64,000 bases of DNA, taken from Sphingomonas crusticola. Lineage in GTDB: Bacteria > Pseudomonadota > Alphaproteobacteria > Sphingomonadales > Sphingomonadaceae. The position numbers were made by a program, and so were the translations under genes. Under the pieces are notes generated by a model. It saw only the letters and a list, made by a program, of their open reading frames with translations. It did not search any database and had not been told where the DNA came from. Where the stretch lies: NCBI RefSeq assembly GCF_003391115.1, contig NZ_QTJP01000001.1:496001-560000 (forward strand), given 5' to 3'. Positions 8,917 to 21,170 of this stretch are shown here, piece by piece. How positions within the stretch are numbered: the first letter of the stretch is position 1; each line of letters starts with the position of its first letter.

Positions 8917-10371
8917 ATGTTTCTGGGTATCGACATCGGCACGTCCGGGGTGAAGGCGGTGGTGATCGCCGCAGACGGCAGCGTCGCCGGTCAGGGCGTG
9001 GCTGCACTCTCGGTTTCGCGTCCGCAACCCTTATGGTCCGAGCAGGCGCCGGAAGATTGGTGGGAAGCGACGCAGGCAGCCGTTCGTGCGATCGAGCCAG
9101 CCGTGCGGCGCTCCGTACGCGGTATCGGTATTGCGGGGCAGATGCACGGCGCGACCTTACTGGACGCCGCCGACCGGCCGTTGCGCCCCGCCATATTGTG
9201 GAATGACGGACGGTCTTACGAGGAATGCGAGGAATTGACGGCGGCGGTGCCGAACCTGCACGCCATTGCCGGCAACCTCGCCATGCCCGGCTTCACCGCG
9301 CCTAAGCTGGCCTGGGTCCGCAAGCATGAACCGGCAATCTTCGATCAGATCCGAACTGTGCTCCTACCGAAGGATTATGTCCGGCTGCGCATGACGGGCG
9401 AAAAAGCATCGGACATGTCTGACAGCGCTGGCACATTGTGGCTGAACGTCGCCAAACGCGACTGGAGCGACGAGCTGCTCGCCGCGACCGGCCTTACACG
9501 CGAGCAGATGCCACAATTGTTCGAGGGCTCGGACATTGCGGGCATGCTGCGGCAGGAGATCGCCGAAAATTGGGGCATGGCACAGGTGCCGGTTGTCGGC
9601 GGCGGCGGCGACAATGCTGCCGGTGCGATCGGCGTGGGCGTGGTTTCTGACGGCGACGCGCTGCTTTCGCTCGGGACGTCGGGGGTCATTTTCATCGCGA
9701 CCGATCGCTTCCGGCCTAATCCTACCCGTGCGGTCCACGCTTTCTGCCACGCTTTGCCCAATATGTGGCATCAGATGTCGGTCCATTTGAGCGCCGCGGC
9801 GTGCATCGACTGGGTCGCTCGCCTCACCGGCGCCGCCAGTGCGCCCGAATTGTTCAGCCGTGCGGAGGATGTCGGACCTGCCCGCGGCCAGGAAGTATTC
9901 CTGCCTTACCTTTCAGGCGAGCGTACGCCGCACAACGATGCGCTGGTGCGAGGAGCCTTCCTCAACCTCGACAATGACACGAGTGTCGGGACCCTCGCCC
10001 AGGCGGTATTGGAAGGCGTTGCCTTTGCGCTAGCGGATGGCCTCGATGCGCTGCGCGATGCGGGCACCGAAGTATCGCAGCTGTCCGTCATCGGCGGCGG
10101 AGCGCGCTCGGCTTATTGGGGGCGGATCATCAGCGCGGCGGTCGAAACCCCACTGGTCTACCTGCGCGGCGGCGAAGTCGGCCCCGCATTAGGCGCCGCG
10201 CGCCTGGCACAGGTGGCAGTCGACCAAGCCGATCCGCGCATCGTCTGTGCGCCGCCGCCGATAGAAAGAGTAATCGAACCCGATTCCGCCGATGTCGCCT
10301 TGCTCGCACCCAAGAAGCAGGCCTTCCGCGCCGCCTATCCCCACATCTCCCCGAAAATGAGAGGCCAGTAA
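8917..10371 (+). CDS. xylB: xylulokinase
   Basis: A 484-residue FGGY-family sugar kinase that phosphorylates D-xylulose to xylulose 5-phosphate, feeding the pentose phosphate pathway. The phosphate-1 motif [13 protein letters not shown] opens the protein, [10 protein letters not shown] and PAILWNDGR are xylulokinase-specific segments, and the C-terminal FGGY part contains [13 protein letters not shown]. Length matches the family. The stop codon overlaps the xylA start by one base (TAATG), so the two are translationally coupled. Confidence 0.96.
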   Translation: MFLGIDIGTSGVKAVVIAADGSVAGQGVAALSVSRPQPLWSEQAPEDWWEATQAAVRAIEPAVRRSVRGIGIAGQMHGATLLDAADRPLRPAILWNDGRSYEECEELTAAVPNLHAIAGNLAMPGFTAPKLAWVRKHEPAIFDQIRTVLLPKDYVRLRMTGEKASDMSDSAGTLWLNVAKRDWSDELLAATGLTREQMPQLFEGSDIAGMLRQEIAENWGMAQVPVVGGGGDNAAGAIGVGVVSDGDALLSLGTSGVIFIATDRFRPNPTRAVHAFCHALPNMWHQMSVHLSAAACIDWVARLTGAASAPELFSRAEDVGPARGQEVFLPYLSGERTPHNDALVRGAFLNLDNDTSVGTLAQAVLEGVAFALADGLDALRDAGTEVSQLSVIGGGARSAYWGRIISAAVETPLVYLRGGEVGPALGAARLAQVAVDQADPRIVCAPPPIERVIEPDSADVALLAPKKQAFRAAYPHISPKMRGQ

Positions 10372-11690
10372 TGTCTACCCAACCGAATTATTTCGCCGAG
10401 ATCGCACCGATCGCCTTCAAGGGCCCGGATTCCACCGACGAGCTTTCCTACCGCTTTTACGACAAGAACCGAATGGTGATGGGCAAGCGGATGGAGGATC
10501 ATCTCCGCTTCGCCGTCTGCTTCTGGCACACCTTTTCCTGGCCGGGTGCCGACATTTTCGGCGCGGGCACCTTCAATCGTCCGTGGCTGGCCGGAACGAT
10601 GGACAGCGCAGCAGCGGCGTGGAAGCGCCGCGAGGGTTTCGATTTCATCCAGAAACTCGACGTGCCCTTCTACTGCTTCCACGATGTTGACGTGATGGCG
10701 GTCGCGACCAATGCCGCGGAGCATCAGAAATATCTGGCCGAAGCGGTCGACGACCTCGAGCGGCTGCAGGGCGAGACCGGCCGCAAATTGCTATGGGGCA
10801 CAGCCAACCTGTTCAGCCACCCGCGCTTCGCGTCGGGCGGCGCCACCAACCCCGATCCCGAAGTGTTCGCATTCGGCGCCATGCAGGTGCGTGGCGCGCT
10901 CGAGGCGACGCATCGGCTCGGCGGCGCGAACTACGTTCTGTGGGGCGGCCGCGAAGGTTATGAAACCGCGCTCAACACCGATCTCAAGAAGGAGCTCGAC
11001 CAGCTCGGCCGCTTCCTTACGCTCGTGGTCGAGCACAAGCACAAGATCGGCTTCAATGGTACGATCCTGATCGAGCCGAAGCCGCACGAGCCGACCAAGC
11101 ATCAATATGATTTCGACACGGCCACCGTGTACGGCTTCCTGAAGCGCTACGGCCTGGAGAATGAGGTCAAGGTCAATATCGAGGCGAACCACGCCACGCT
11201 CGCCGGCCATACCTTCGAGCACGAACTGGCGATGGCCAACGCGCTCGGCATCTTCGGCTCGATCGACGCCAATCGCGGCGATCACCAGAATGGTTGGGAT
11301 ACCGATCAATTCCCCAATTCGGTCGAGGAAATGACATTGGCGATGCTTGAAGTGTTCCGCGCCGGTGGCTTCACCGACGGGGGCTTCAATTTCGATTCGA
11401 AGGTCCGTCGCCAGAGTGTCGATCCCGCCGATCTGTTCTACGGTCATGTCGGCGCGATCGACGTCATCGCCAAGGGCCTGCTCAACGCCGCGGCTCTGAT
11501 CGAGGATGGGCGGCTCGATACGTTCAAGAAAGCGCGTTACGCGGGCTGGGATGGCGAAATCGGCCAGGCCGCTGCGACGGGCTCGCTCGCCGATGTCGCC
11601 GATCTGGCCATTGCGAAGAACCTCAATCCGCAGCCCAAGTCGGGCGGCCAGGAACGGCTCGAAAATCTGATCAACCGCTTCTGCTACTGA
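10371..11690 (+). CDS. xylA: xylose isomerase
   Basis: A 439-residue metal-dependent isomerase interconverting D-xylose and D-xylulose. Signatures include [14 protein letters not shown] (active-site His), [26 protein letters not shown] with the metal-binding Glu, [12 protein letters not shown] and [11 protein letters not shown] with metal-binding residues. This is the long class II type of about 440 residues. The frame is open upstream into xylB, but ATG 10371 gives the family length and a one-base overlap. With xylB and the GH43 enzyme it forms a complete isomerase-route xylose module; no xylose transporter is in the window. Confidence 0.97.
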   Translation: MSTQPNYFAEIAPIAFKGPDSTDELSYRFYDKNRMVMGKRMEDHLRFAVCFWHTFSWPGADIFGAGTFNRPWLAGTMDSAAAAWKRREGFDFIQKLDVPFYCFHDVDVMAVATNAAEHQKYLAEAVDDLERLQGETGRKLLWGTANLFSHPRFASGGATNPDPEVFAFGAMQVRGALEATHRLGGANYVLWGGREGYETALNTDLKKELDQLGRFLTLVVEHKHKIGFNGTILIEPKPHEPTKHQYDFDTATVYGFLKRYGLENEVKVNIEANHATLAGHTFEHELAMANALGIFGSIDANRGDHQNGWDTDQFPNSVEEMTLAMLEVFRAGGFTDGGFNFDSKVRRQSVDPADLFYGHVGAIDVIAKGLLNAAALIEDGRLDTFKKARYAGWDGEIGQAAATGSLADVADLAIAKNLNPQPKSGGQERLENLINRFCY

Positions 11691-11767
11691 GCAAGCGATA
11701 GACATTGCACGTCGGTCGGCCTTGTGCCGGGCGGCGCTGCCATGTTCAGGCGCGTGGCTCGGCATTT

Positions 11768-12943
11768 TCACGGGCGAAGCCACGCCCGATCGGCCAATAT
11801 TTCAGCATCATGCTCGCCGATACACGGTGAGGGACGTGGGTGCGCGGCAGCGATTCCATCGATCATTAGCGGCGTCCGCACGCCCGGTATGGCGCCACTC
11901 GCCGCATCGGCGGCCGGCAGATCGAGACGCATTCCCCGATGCTGAACTTGCGGATCGTCGAACGCCTCCGCGATCGTGTTGATCGGACCGGCAGGGACCG
12001 ACGCCCTTTCCAGCGCGGTCAGCAGCGCACGACGATCGAACTGCAATGTCAGTGCCGTTAACCGCCCGATCAGCACGGCTCGGTTTTCGACCCGGAGCGG
12101 ATTGGTACCGAAAGCAGGATCGCGGCCAAGATCCGGATCCTTCAGCACCTCGCACAATCGCCCGAACTGGCCGTCGTTGCCCACGGCGATGACGACATGG
12201 CCGTCACGCACCGGGAACACCTCATAGGGGACGATGCTGGGATGGGCGTTGCCGAGCCGCGACGGTGCGATGCCGGAGACCAGATAATTGAGCGCCTGAT
12301 TGGCCAGTACGCCCACCTGGCTGTCCATGAGCGCGCAGTCGATCCACGCCCCCTGCCCCGTCTCTTCCCGCCGGCGCAACGCCGCCAGAATGCCGATCGT
12401 GGCGTAGAGGCCGGAAAAGATGTCAGCCATGGCGAAGCCGGTCTTGGTCGGCGGACCGTCAGCGTCGCCGGTGATCGACATCGCACCCGCCATGCCCTGG
12501 ATCAGGAAATCATAGCCCGCGCGCGCCGCATAAGGCCCATCCTGACCAAAGCCAGTGATCGAGGCGTAAATCAGGCGCGGATTGAGCTTCGACAAGCTGG
12601 CATGATCGAGGCCGTATTTCGCGAGCCCGCCAACCTTGAAATTCTCGATCAGCACGTCGGCGGACGCTGCAAGCCGCTCGACCAGGGCTCTGCCGTCCTC
12701 CGTCGTGAAATCGGCGACGATCGACCTTTTACCGCGATTGCAGGCATGGAAATAAGCCGCGGAGAGATCGCCCCCCTCGGCAGCGGCAACGAATGGCGGC
12801 CCCCAGCGGCGCGTATCGTCGCCCTCCGGGCTCTCGACCTTGATCACGTCCGCACCGAGATCGGCCAAGGTCTGGCCTGCCCACGGCCCCGCGAGGATGC
12901 GCGCCAATTCCAGCACCTTCAGACCTTCGAGCGGACCCGGCAT
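11768..12943 (-). CDS. CaiB/BaiF family III CoA-transferase
   Basis: A 391-residue family III CoA-transferase. The N-terminus (LKVLELARILAGPWAGQTLADLGADVIKVE) and GFGQDGPYAARAGYDFLIQ are diagnostic. These enzymes form interlocked dimers and pass CoA between carboxylates through an Asp acyl intermediate. Which acyl-CoA is used (formyl, succinyl, glutaryl, bile or aromatic acids) cannot be read from sequence. GGAG six bases before ATG 12943 supports that start over an upstream TTG. It stands alone: xylA is convergent and a tRNA gene lies upstream. Confidence 0.92.
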   Translation of the reverse strand: MPGPLEGLKVLELARILAGPWAGQTLADLGADVIKVESPEGDDTRRWGPPFVAAAEGGDLSAAYFHACNRGKRSIVADFTTEDGRALVERLAASADVLIENFKVGGLAKYGLDHASLSKLNPRLIYASITGFGQDGPYAARAGYDFLIQGMAGAMSITGDADGPPTKTGFAMADIFSGLYATIGILAALRRREETGQGAWIDCALMDSQVGVLANQALNYLVSGIAPSRLGNAHPSIVPYEVFPVRDGHVVIAVGNDGQFGRLCEVLKDPDLGRDPAFGTNPLRVENRAVLIGRLTALTLQFDRRALLTALERASVPAGPINTIAEAFDDPQVQHRGMRLDLPAADAASGAIPGVRTPLMIDGIAAAHPRPSPCIGEHDAEILADRAWLRP

Positions 12944-12997
12944 CGACTTCTCCGTTCCCAAGCGTTCCGGATGGGCCTTTTGTCCACCCCGGAACGA

Positions 12998-13033
12998 AAA
13001 AGCCCCGGAAAGCCATACGACCTTCCGGGGCTT
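12998..13033 (-). terminator. intrinsic terminator after tRNA-Val
   Basis: On the minus strand an 11-bp stem (AAGCCCCGGAA with TTCCGGGGCTT, arms at 13023-13033 and 13000-13010) is followed by a run of T, four bases after the tRNA-Val CCA end. This is a canonical rho-independent terminator and separates the tRNA from the CoA-transferase gene. Confidence 0.88.
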
Positions 13034-13037
13034 GATC

Positions 13038-13112
13038 TGGTGGGCGCAGCAGGGATTGAACCTGCGACCCCTGCCGTGTGAAGGCAGTGCTCTACCGCTG
13101 AGCTATGCGCCC
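13038..13112 (-). tRNA. tRNA-Val (anticodon CAC)
   Basis: Read on the minus strand, GGGCGCA opens the acceptor stem, followed by a D-arm (GCTCAGCGGTAGAGC), an anticodon stem CTGCC/GGCAG around loop TTCACAC with anticodon CAC, a T-arm (GCAGGTTCAATCCCTGC), closing stem TGCGCCC, discriminator A and an encoded CCA. All stems pair. It reads GUG valine codons. It sits between hup and the CoA-transferase gene. Confidence 0.97.
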
Positions 13113-13167
13113 GTGGGGAGCGCGGTTACCGGGCATGGCATTCCCTGTCCAGCCCAACCCCGCATAC

Positions 13168-13440
13168 TCAGTTGACCGAATCCTTGAGCACCTTGCCCGG
13201 CCGAAACTTCGGCTGACTGGTGGCTTTGATGTTCATCGGTTCGCCGGTGCGCGGGTTGCGGCCGGTGGAGGCCTTGCGCCGGCTCACGGAGAAATTGCCG
13301 AAGCCCACCATGCGGACCTCCCCGCCCTTCTTGAGCTGCGCGATGATCGTATCGAGCAGCGACTCGATCGCCTTGGCGGCGTCGTTACGTGCGAGCCCGG
13401 TTTGCTCGGCGACGGCCGCGATCAGCTCCTGCTTGTTCAT
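13168..13440 (-). CDS. hup: DNA-binding protein HU
   Basis: A 90-residue nucleoid protein. MNKQELIAAVAEQTGL at the start and the beta-arm GFGNFSVSRRKASTGRNPRTG with the intercalating RNP tip identify HU/IHF; the sequence fits HU rather than IHF subunits. The start ATG 13440 has AGGGGA upstream. It lies 93 bases downstream of lon in the same direction, an arrangement seen in many Gram-negative genomes. Confidence 0.96.
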   Translation of the reverse strand: MNKQELIAAVAEQTGLARNDAAKAIESLLDTIIAQLKKGGEVRMVGFGNFSVSRRKASTGRNPRTGEPMNIKATSQPKFRPGKVLKDSVN

Positions 13441-13533
13441 GAATCCCCTTTCCCGCCAGCCTGGTCGGATACGCGCGCGAGCGCCCATCTAATGCCAAGC
13501 CGGCGGGGGGAGTCAAAGAAAAGCTGATGCTGA

Positions 13534-15945
13534 TTAATGCCGGGCGACGCTCGCGCCCGGATCGGCTGCAACCTGCCCGAGCGGCGGCTCGGTCGCGAGT
13601 TCGTCGGCTTCGGTCCACTCGATCGGGACGATGGGCTGGGCGAGCGCGCGCACCAGCACCTCGTCGACATGGCTGACGGGCACGATCTCGAGACCTTCGA
13701 GGATGTTGGCCGGAATATCCGCCAGATCCTTTTCGTTTTCTGCCGGGATCAAAACGGTGGTGATGCCACCGCGCAGCGCGGCCAGGAGCTTCTCCTTCAG
13801 GCCGCCGATCGGCAGGACGCGGCCCCGCAAGGTGACCTCGCCAGTCATCGCAACGTCGCGGCGCACGGCGATCCCCGTAAGCGTCGAGATCAACGCGGTC
13901 ACCATACCAATGCCCGCCGACGGCCCGTCCTTTGGCACCGCGCCTTCGGGCAGATGGATATGGACGTCCTTCTTCGCGAAGACGCTGGGCTTGATACCGT
14001 ATATGGGAGCGCGCGCGCGCAGGAACGACCAGGCTGCCTGGATCGATTCCTGCATCACTTCGCCCAACTTACCGGTCGTCTTGACCTGACCCTTGCCCGG
14101 CACGGTGACCGCCTCGATCGTCAGCAATTCTCCGCCGACCTCGGTCCATGCGAGCCCGGTGACCGCGCCGATCTGATCCTCTTCTTCCGATACACCGTAG
14201 CGATGCTTGCGCACGCCGGCATAGTCGCCGAGATTCTCGGGCGTGATCGTGACCGCGGTTTCCTTCTTCTCGAGGATCTTGCGCAGCGCCTTGCGCGCGA
14301 GCTTGGCGATCTCGCGCTCCAGCGTGCGCACGCCCGCCTCCCGCGTATAATAGCGGATCAGGTCGCGCAGCGCCTCGTCGGTCAGGACAAACTCTTCCGG
14401 CTTCAGGCCATGCGCGTCGATCTGCTTCTGAAGCAGATGCTTCTTGGCGATCTCGACCTTCTCGTCCTCGGTATACCCCTCGAGCCGGATGATCTCCATG
14501 CGGTCGAGCAACGGCTGCGGCAGGTTCAACGAGTTTGCGGTCGTGACGAACATCACATCCGAAAGATCGACATCGATTTCCAGATAATGGTCCTGGAACT
14601 TGTTATTCTGTTCCGGGTCGAGCACCTCCAGCAAAGCCGAGGCCGGGTCGCCACGATAATCCTGGCCGAGCTTGTCGATCTCATCGAGCAGGAACAACGG
14701 GTTAGACGTGCCCGCCTTCTTCAGGTTGGTTACGATCTTGCCCGGCAGCGAGCCGATATAGGTGCGGCGATGTCCGCGGATCTCAGCTTCGTCGCGCACC
14801 CCGCCGAGCGACTGGCGCACGAATTCGCGACCCGTCGCCTTGGCGATCGAGCGTCCGAGCGAGGTCTTGCCGACGCCGGGCGGCCCGACCAGGCACAGGA
14901 TCGGACCCTTCAGCTTGTTGGTGCGCGCCTGCACCGCGAGATATTCGATGATCCGGTCCTTGACCTTCTCAAGCGCGTAATGGTCCTCGTCCAGCACCGC
15001 CTGCGCGGCGGCGATGTCCTTCTTGATCTTGGACTTCTTGCCCCATGGCAGGCCGAGCAGCACGTCGAGATAATTGCGCACGACCGTGGCTTCGGCCGAC
15101 ATCGGCGCCATCGTCCGCAGCTTCTTCACCTCGGCGGTTGCCTTGGCGCGCGCCTCCTTGGACAGCTTGAGGTTCGCGATCTTCTGGGTGAGTTCGGCGA
15201 TCTCGTCGCCGCCCTCGTCACCCTCGGTCGTGCCGAGCTCGCGCTGGATCGCCTTCAACTGCTCGTTGAGGTAATATTCGCGCTGGGTCTTTTCCATCTG
15301 CCGCTTCACACGACTACGGATTTTCTTCTCGACCTGCAGCGCCCCAAGCTCGCCCTCCATGAAGGCAAAGGCCATCTCCAGCCGCTTGGCGGGATCGTTC
15401 TCGACCAGCATTGCCTGCTTGTCGGAGACCTTGACGGAAATATTACCCGCGACCGCATCGGCCAGCCGCGCCGGATCCTCGATTTCCGCCAGTTGCCCCG
15501 GTAGTTCATCGGGCAATTTGCGGTTGAGCTGGGCATAGCGTTCGAACTGGTCGGCGACCGAGCGCATCAGCGCCTTGACCTCATCCGATGCGGGATCGGC
15601 TTCGCCGTCGCCGAGCAGCTCGATCTCAGCCGTAAGATGCGTGGCACCCGCCTCCAGACTCGTCATGCGCGCCCGCTGCTTGCCTTCCACCAGCACTCGC
15701 ACGGTGCCGTCGGGCAGCTTGAGCAGCTGCAGCACAGTGGCTGTAACGCCGATGTCGAACAGCGAGTTCGCATCGGGATCGTCTTCGGCCGGATCCATCT
15801 GGGACAACAGGAATATGGTCTTGTCCGCTGCCATCGCGCTTTCCAGCGCGGCCACCGACTTATCGCGGCCGACGAACAGAGGAACGATCATTTGCGGGAA
15901 GACGACGATGTCGCGCAGCGGCAATACGGGGAAAGCTTCGGTCAT
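13534..15945 (-). CDS. lon: ATP-dependent protease La
   Basis: An 803-residue Lon protease that degrades misfolded and specific regulatory proteins. The N-terminal substrate domain ([21 protein letters not shown]) is followed by a coiled region with [16 protein letters not shown], the AAA+ module with Walker [12 protein letters not shown] and sensor segments, and the C-terminal peptidase domain with catalytic Ser in [11 protein letters not shown] and catalytic Lys in [10 protein letters not shown]. Length is normal. ATG 15945 with GGAG five bases upstream is preferred to a GTG two codons earlier. No clear sigma-32 promoter was found in the short upstream gap. Confidence 0.97.
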   Translation of the reverse strand: MTEAFPVLPLRDIVVFPQMIVPLFVGRDKSVAALESAMAADKTIFLLSQMDPAEDDPDANSLFDIGVTATVLQLLKLPDGTVRVLVEGKQRARMTSLEAGATHLTAEIELLGDGEADPASDEVKALMRSVADQFERYAQLNRKLPDELPGQLAEIEDPARLADAVAGNISVKVSDKQAMLVENDPAKRLEMAFAFMEGELGALQVEKKIRSRVKRQMEKTQREYYLNEQLKAIQRELGTTEGDEGGDEIAELTQKIANLKLSKEARAKATAEVKKLRTMAPMSAEATVVRNYLDVLLGLPWGKKSKIKKDIAAAQAVLDEDHYALEKVKDRIIEYLAVQARTNKLKGPILCLVGPPGVGKTSLGRSIAKATGREFVRQSLGGVRDEAEIRGHRRTYIGSLPGKIVTNLKKAGTSNPLFLLDEIDKLGQDYRGDPASALLEVLDPEQNNKFQDHYLEIDVDLSDVMFVTTANSLNLPQPLLDRMEIIRLEGYTEDEKVEIAKKHLLQKQIDAHGLKPEEFVLTDEALRDLIRYYTREAGVRTLEREIAKLARKALRKILEKKETAVTITPENLGDYAGVRKHRYGVSEEEDQIGAVTGLAWTEVGGELLTIEAVTVPGKGQVKTTGKLGEVMQESIQAAWSFLRARAPIYGIKPSVFAKKDVHIHLPEGAVPKDGPSAGIGMVTALISTLTGIAVRRDVAMTGEVTLRGRVLPIGGLKEKLLAALRGGITTVLIPAENEKDLADIPANILEGLEIVPVSHVDEVLVRALAQPIVPIEWTEADELATEPPLGQVAADPGASVARH

Positions 15946-15983
15946 GAACACTCCGGCGCCGCGATCGATATGCGGCAGTCACC

Positions 15984-15995
15984 CACCATATGGTG
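15984..15995. promoter_or_regulatory. 12-bp palindrome upstream of lon
   Basis: CACCATATGGTG is a perfect palindrome 39 bases before the lon start in the 65-base gap between lon and the aspartyl protease gene. It may be an operator or chance; no known regulator matches. Confidence 0.3.
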
Positions 15996-16010
15996 AGTTT
16001 GGCCGGGTGA

Positions 16011-16991
16011 TCAACGGCTGCCGGGACGCAGCGTGAAACGCACGCGCCGCCGCCGAAAATCCAGTGAAACGCGTCTGAACCCTTCGAGTATGTCGGTGCC
16101 CAGCATGATTGCCGGCTCCTTCTCCAGCCCGAACAATTTGAAGGGGGGTACGTCGACGAACGCGATCGTCACGCGCTGAAACAGGAGTGATCCGATGCGG
16201 ATTTCAGGCACCTGCACCAGATCGGCAATGATCGATTCCCCGGTTACGCTCATCAGGCTGGCGGTGCGAAAAGCGACCCGGCTGCCCCGCAGCAGCCTGG
16301 CGCGCAAAGCGCTATTGCCGACCGTGATTTCGGTCCCGGTATCGATTACCGCGGCAACCGCGGCGCCGCCTACAACCGCCTGTGTCAGGATCAGCTGCCC
16401 TTTGCGGCGCCGCGCGACCACCACCACCTCGTCCGGCCCCGCAGCGAGCTCGGAGCGATGCGTGTCCTGAACCGTGATCCGTTTATGCTCGAAATCGATG
16501 TTGAGCCGCTGATCGGCAAGTGCATCAATCCCCAGCAAACCCTGCGCGGCAAGAAAGCGCTCCGGCAGCGGCGGGGCGGCAATATCGTGGACCTCGCTGC
16601 TGCCGACCCGCAGGCTGTCGATTCGCACGGTGGGTGTCAGTTTCGCCCCGCTCATGCTGTTGAGCATCACCGGCGGTCCCAGCGGAAGCCCGAGCCTTTG
16701 CGCCAACGCTTCACCGATCACGGTGCGGTCTGCCCCGCTGTCGACGAAGAAACCGAATGGGCCTTTCCTGTTCACCTCCACGTCGATCAGCATGCGCGTG
16801 TTGATCTGCATGGCCGCGACACTGTCGCCGGTCACCTCCAGTGAGTCGTCGATCGTGGCGGGTTTGATGAAGGGTTGTTCGGGCGACACGGCTGCCGCGG
16901 CAGGGGGCGTTGCTGGCGACGGTGCAGGCGTCTGCGCCGACGCACCGGCTGTGGCGAAGCAGATCAGGGCAACGAGAGCATTCCGTATCAC
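16011..16991 (-). CDS. exported retropepsin-like aspartyl protease with two active-site motifs
   Basis: A 326-residue protein with an N-terminal signal peptide (ALVALICFATAGASAQ, cleavage near residue 20) and a Pro/Ala-rich linker. Two retropepsin-like repeats follow: FFVDSGADRTVIG near residues 82-94 and AAVIDTGTEITVGN near residues 213-226, so both DSG and DTG motifs are present and each half contributes one Asp as in pepsin-like enzymes. The C-terminal ILEGFRRVSLDFRRRRVRF is typical of the family. Predicted periplasmic; substrate unknown. GTG start with AGGAG upstream. It follows glmS on the same strand after 215 non-coding bases and precedes lon. Confidence 0.85.
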   Translation of the reverse strand: MIRNALVALICFATAGASAQTPAPSPATPPAAAAVSPEQPFIKPATIDDSLEVTGDSVAAMQINTRMLIDVEVNRKGPFGFFVDSGADRTVIGEALAQRLGLPLGPPVMLNSMSGAKLTPTVRIDSLRVGSSEVHDIAAPPLPERFLAAQGLLGIDALADQRLNIDFEHKRITVQDTHRSELAAGPDEVVVVARRRKGQLILTQAVVGGAAVAAVIDTGTEITVGNSALRARLLRGSRVAFRTASLMSVTGESIIADLVQVPEIRIGSLLFQRVTIAFVDVPPFKLFGLEKEPAIMLGTDILEGFRRVSLDFRRRRVRFTLRPGSR

Positions 16992-17113
16992 GGACGTATC
17001 TCCTGCAGCGCCAACCTGGCCATATCATTCTCCCCGCGGCCGTCCCTTATGGTTCGTGCCTCACGCGATTATCTTCGCGTTGCGTTTTTCACTTAGCAGC
17101 ATTGCCGAACAGG

Positions 17114-17157
17114 GCCAAAGCGGTACTAACGCGCTGGCCATCGCCGGGCGCTTTGGC
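17114..17157 (-). terminator. possible hairpin terminator downstream of glmS
   Basis: Nine-base inverted arms GCCAAAGCG and CGCTTTGGC at 17114-17122 and 17149-17157, with shorter inner pairing, lie 50 bases after the glmS stop. No T-run follows, so this may be a rho-aided terminator or processing site. Confidence 0.35.
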
Positions 17158-17206
17158 TGTCCGGTAAGCGCTCCCGTGTTGGGCTGGCACTACTGCCGAT
17201 CCATCC

Positions 17207-19030
<1,824 letters not shown>

Positions 19031-19102
19031 GTTTCAGCGCTCCTTCAACCAATCGCCGGGCCCAAGCGCCTAACGCGGTTGCACGAAGCTGAACAGACTG
19101 CG

Positions 19103-20443
19103 TCAGTCCTTCTTGCTGCGCGCGCGGAAGCGCGCCGCCCAGCCTTCGCGATTCTGCTGCGTACCCCGGGCCACCGCCAGTGCGTCGGCAGGCACGTCGC
19201 TGGTTACGACCGATCCGGCGGCAACGATCGCCCCGTCACCGATCGTGACGGGGGCCACCAAAGCGCTATTCGAGCCGATGAACGCGCCCGCGCCGATCCG
19301 GGTCGGATATTTGCCGAAGCCGTCATAATTGCAGGTGATGGTACCGGCGCCGATATTGGTCCCCGCCCCGACCTCCGCATCGCCGATATAGGTGAGATGG
19401 TTCGCCTTGGCGCCCTGCCCCAGCCGCGCCTTCTTGATCTCCACGAAATTCCCGACATGCGCGCCCGCGCCGATCTCGGCGCCGGGACGAAGCCGGGCAT
19501 AGGGACCGACGATCGCGCCGCTGGCGACGGTCGCGCCTTCGATGTGGCAGAAGGCATGGATGACGACATTGTCGGCGATGGTCACGCCTGGACCGAATAC
19601 GACGTTGGGGCCGATAGTTACGTCGCGGCCGATAACGGTGTCGGCGGCGAACCAGACGGTCTCCGGCGCCGTCAGGCTGGCACCGTCCGCCATTGCTCGC
19701 CCGCGTCGCCGCTTTTGCCAGATCGCTTCGAGCTCGGCCAGCTCGGCGCGGCTGTTGACGCCGGCGACCTCGTCCGCAGCGGTTTCGATCACTGCGGAAT
19801 GCAGGCCCTCCCCCGCAGCCAGCATGACAATGTCGGGCAGATAATATTCGCCGGCGGCATTGGCGTTCCCAACCTTCGCGAGCAGCCGCCACAGATCGGC
19901 CGCGCGCACCGCCATCAGGCCGGAATTGCAGAGGTCTATTGCGCGCTCCTCGATACTCGCATCCTTATGCTCGACCATCTTGAGGATGCGGCCGTGCTCC
20001 GCAACGATGCGGCCATAGGTTAAGGTCTCCGCAGGCCGGAAGCCGAGCACGACCACGGTCGGCGCATCCTCCTCGTGAAGCCGCTGCACCATGCGCGCCA
20101 TCGTCTCGCTCGAGACCAGCGGCACGTCTCCATAAAGGACCAGCACGTCCCCCTCGAAGCCCGCAAGCGCGGTTTCCGCTTGCCGCACCGCATGGGCCGT
20201 GCCGAGCTGCTCCGCCTGCACCGCCACCGCGAGACCGCGCGGGGTGGCGAAAGCCTCGACCTGCGCGCGTCCGGCACCGGTTATGATCACCGTGTGCGTC
20301 GCCCCAAGCGCTGCGACCGCATCCACCAGATGGCCAAGCATCGGCTTGCCCGCCAGCGGATGAAGCACCTTATGAAGATCGGATTTCATGCGCGTGCCTG
20401 TGCCGGCGGCAAGGATGATCGCGGCGAGCGGCGTGTCGGTCAT
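19103..20443 (-). CDS. glmU: bifunctional UDP-GlcNAc pyrophosphorylase / glucosamine-1-phosphate acetyltransferase
   Basis: A 446-residue bifunctional enzyme producing UDP-N-acetylglucosamine. The uridyltransferase domain starts AAIILAAGTGTRMKSDLHK (residues 6-24) with QLGTAHAV and LYGDVPLV; the C-terminal half is a left-handed beta-helix of hexapeptide repeats with HLTYIGDAEVGAGTNIGAG and catalytic His nearby. The open frame extends far upstream, but ATG 20443 fits GlmU and avoids overlap with divergent gph. With glmS downstream it forms a small amino-sugar operon. Confidence 0.97.
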   Translation of the reverse strand: MTDTPLAAIILAAGTGTRMKSDLHKVLHPLAGKPMLGHLVDAVAALGATHTVIITGAGRAQVEAFATPRGLAVAVQAEQLGTAHAVRQAETALAGFEGDVLVLYGDVPLVSSETMARMVQRLHEEDAPTVVVLGFRPAETLTYGRIVAEHGRILKMVEHKDASIEERAIDLCNSGLMAVRAADLWRLLAKVGNANAAGEYYLPDIVMLAAGEGLHSAVIETAADEVAGVNSRAELAELEAIWQKRRRGRAMADGASLTAPETVWFAADTVIGRDVTIGPNVVFGPGVTIADNVVIHAFCHIEGATVASGAIVGPYARLRPGAEIGAGAHVGNFVEIKKARLGQGAKANHLTYIGDAEVGAGTNIGAGTITCNYDGFGKYPTRIGAGAFIGSNSALVAPVTIGDGAIVAAGSVVTSDVPADALAVARGTQQNREGWAARFRARSKKD

Positions 20444-20503
20444 GAGGCGGCGCTTTGCCATGTTCCGCTTGCGCAGGCCATATCCATGGGTAAGGGCGCC
20501 GCC

Positions 20504-21169
20504 ATGGGGCGAATTGCGTTCGATATTGTCGTGTTCGACCTCGACGGGACGCTCGTTGACACCGCGTCCGATCTTGCCGCCGCGCTCAATCATGCGCTTG
20601 GCGCACTCGGCCGGCCGTCCATCCCTGAAGCGCAGGTGCGCAGCATGGTCGGGCATGGGGTGCGGGCGCTGATACATAATGGCCTGGCCGCGACCGGCGA
20701 AGCGAGCGAGGCGCTGGTAGACGAGGGTTTCCCGATCTTCCTTGCTTATTACCAGGCGCATATCGCCGACCGAAGCCGCCCGTTCGCCGGTGTCGAAGCG
20801 GCACTGAGTGCGCTCGAAAGCGAAGGCATCAAGCTGGCCATTTGCACCAACAAGCTCGAAGACTTGACCCGTAAGCTGATTGCCGCGCTCGGCTGGGCAG
20901 GCAGGTTCGCCGCAATCGTCGGCGGCGATACCCTGCCCCAACGCAAGCCCGATCCCGCGCCGGTGCGCGAAGCGATCGCACGGGCCGGCGGTGGACGCGC
21001 CGCCTTCGTGGGCGATTCGATCAGCGACACCGATGCAGCACGCGCAGCCGGAATAGCGTGCGTCGCCGTGACGTTTGGCTTCTCCGACTGCGCGCCTGAG
21101 CAACTCGGCGCCACGACGCTGATCGACCATTTCGATACGCTCGTTCCGACGCTGGAACGGCTGGGCTGA
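20504..21169 (+). CDS. gph: HAD-family phosphoglycolate phosphatase
   Basis: A 221-residue HAD hydrolase of the Gph type, which removes phosphate from 2-phosphoglycolate. Motif I is FDLDGTLVDTASDL near residue 11 with the nucleophilic Asp, motif II ICTNK, motif III Lys in RKPDPAP, motif IV GDSISDTDAARAAG. Start ATG 20504 has AAGGG upstream; an ATG six codons earlier is possible. The stop is one base before the phoR start, so it appears to be the first gene of gph-phoR-phoU-phoB. It is divergent from glmU with 60 bases between. Confidence 0.9.
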   Translation: MGRIAFDIVVFDLDGTLVDTASDLAAALNHALGALGRPSIPEAQVRSMVGHGVRALIHNGLAATGEASEALVDEGFPIFLAYYQAHIADRSRPFAGVEAALSALESEGIKLAICTNKLEDLTRKLIAALGWAGRFAAIVGGDTLPQRKPDPAPVREAIARAGGGRAAFVGDSISDTDAARAAGIACVAVTFGFSDCAPEQLGATTLIDHFDTLVPTLERLG

Positions 21170-21170
21170 G

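Noticed and set aside
13537-15504. 655-codon open frame on the plus strand across lon
   Set aside because: It mirrors lon exactly and its product is a run of Arg, Asp, His and Leu without domains; high-GC composition opens the opposite strand.
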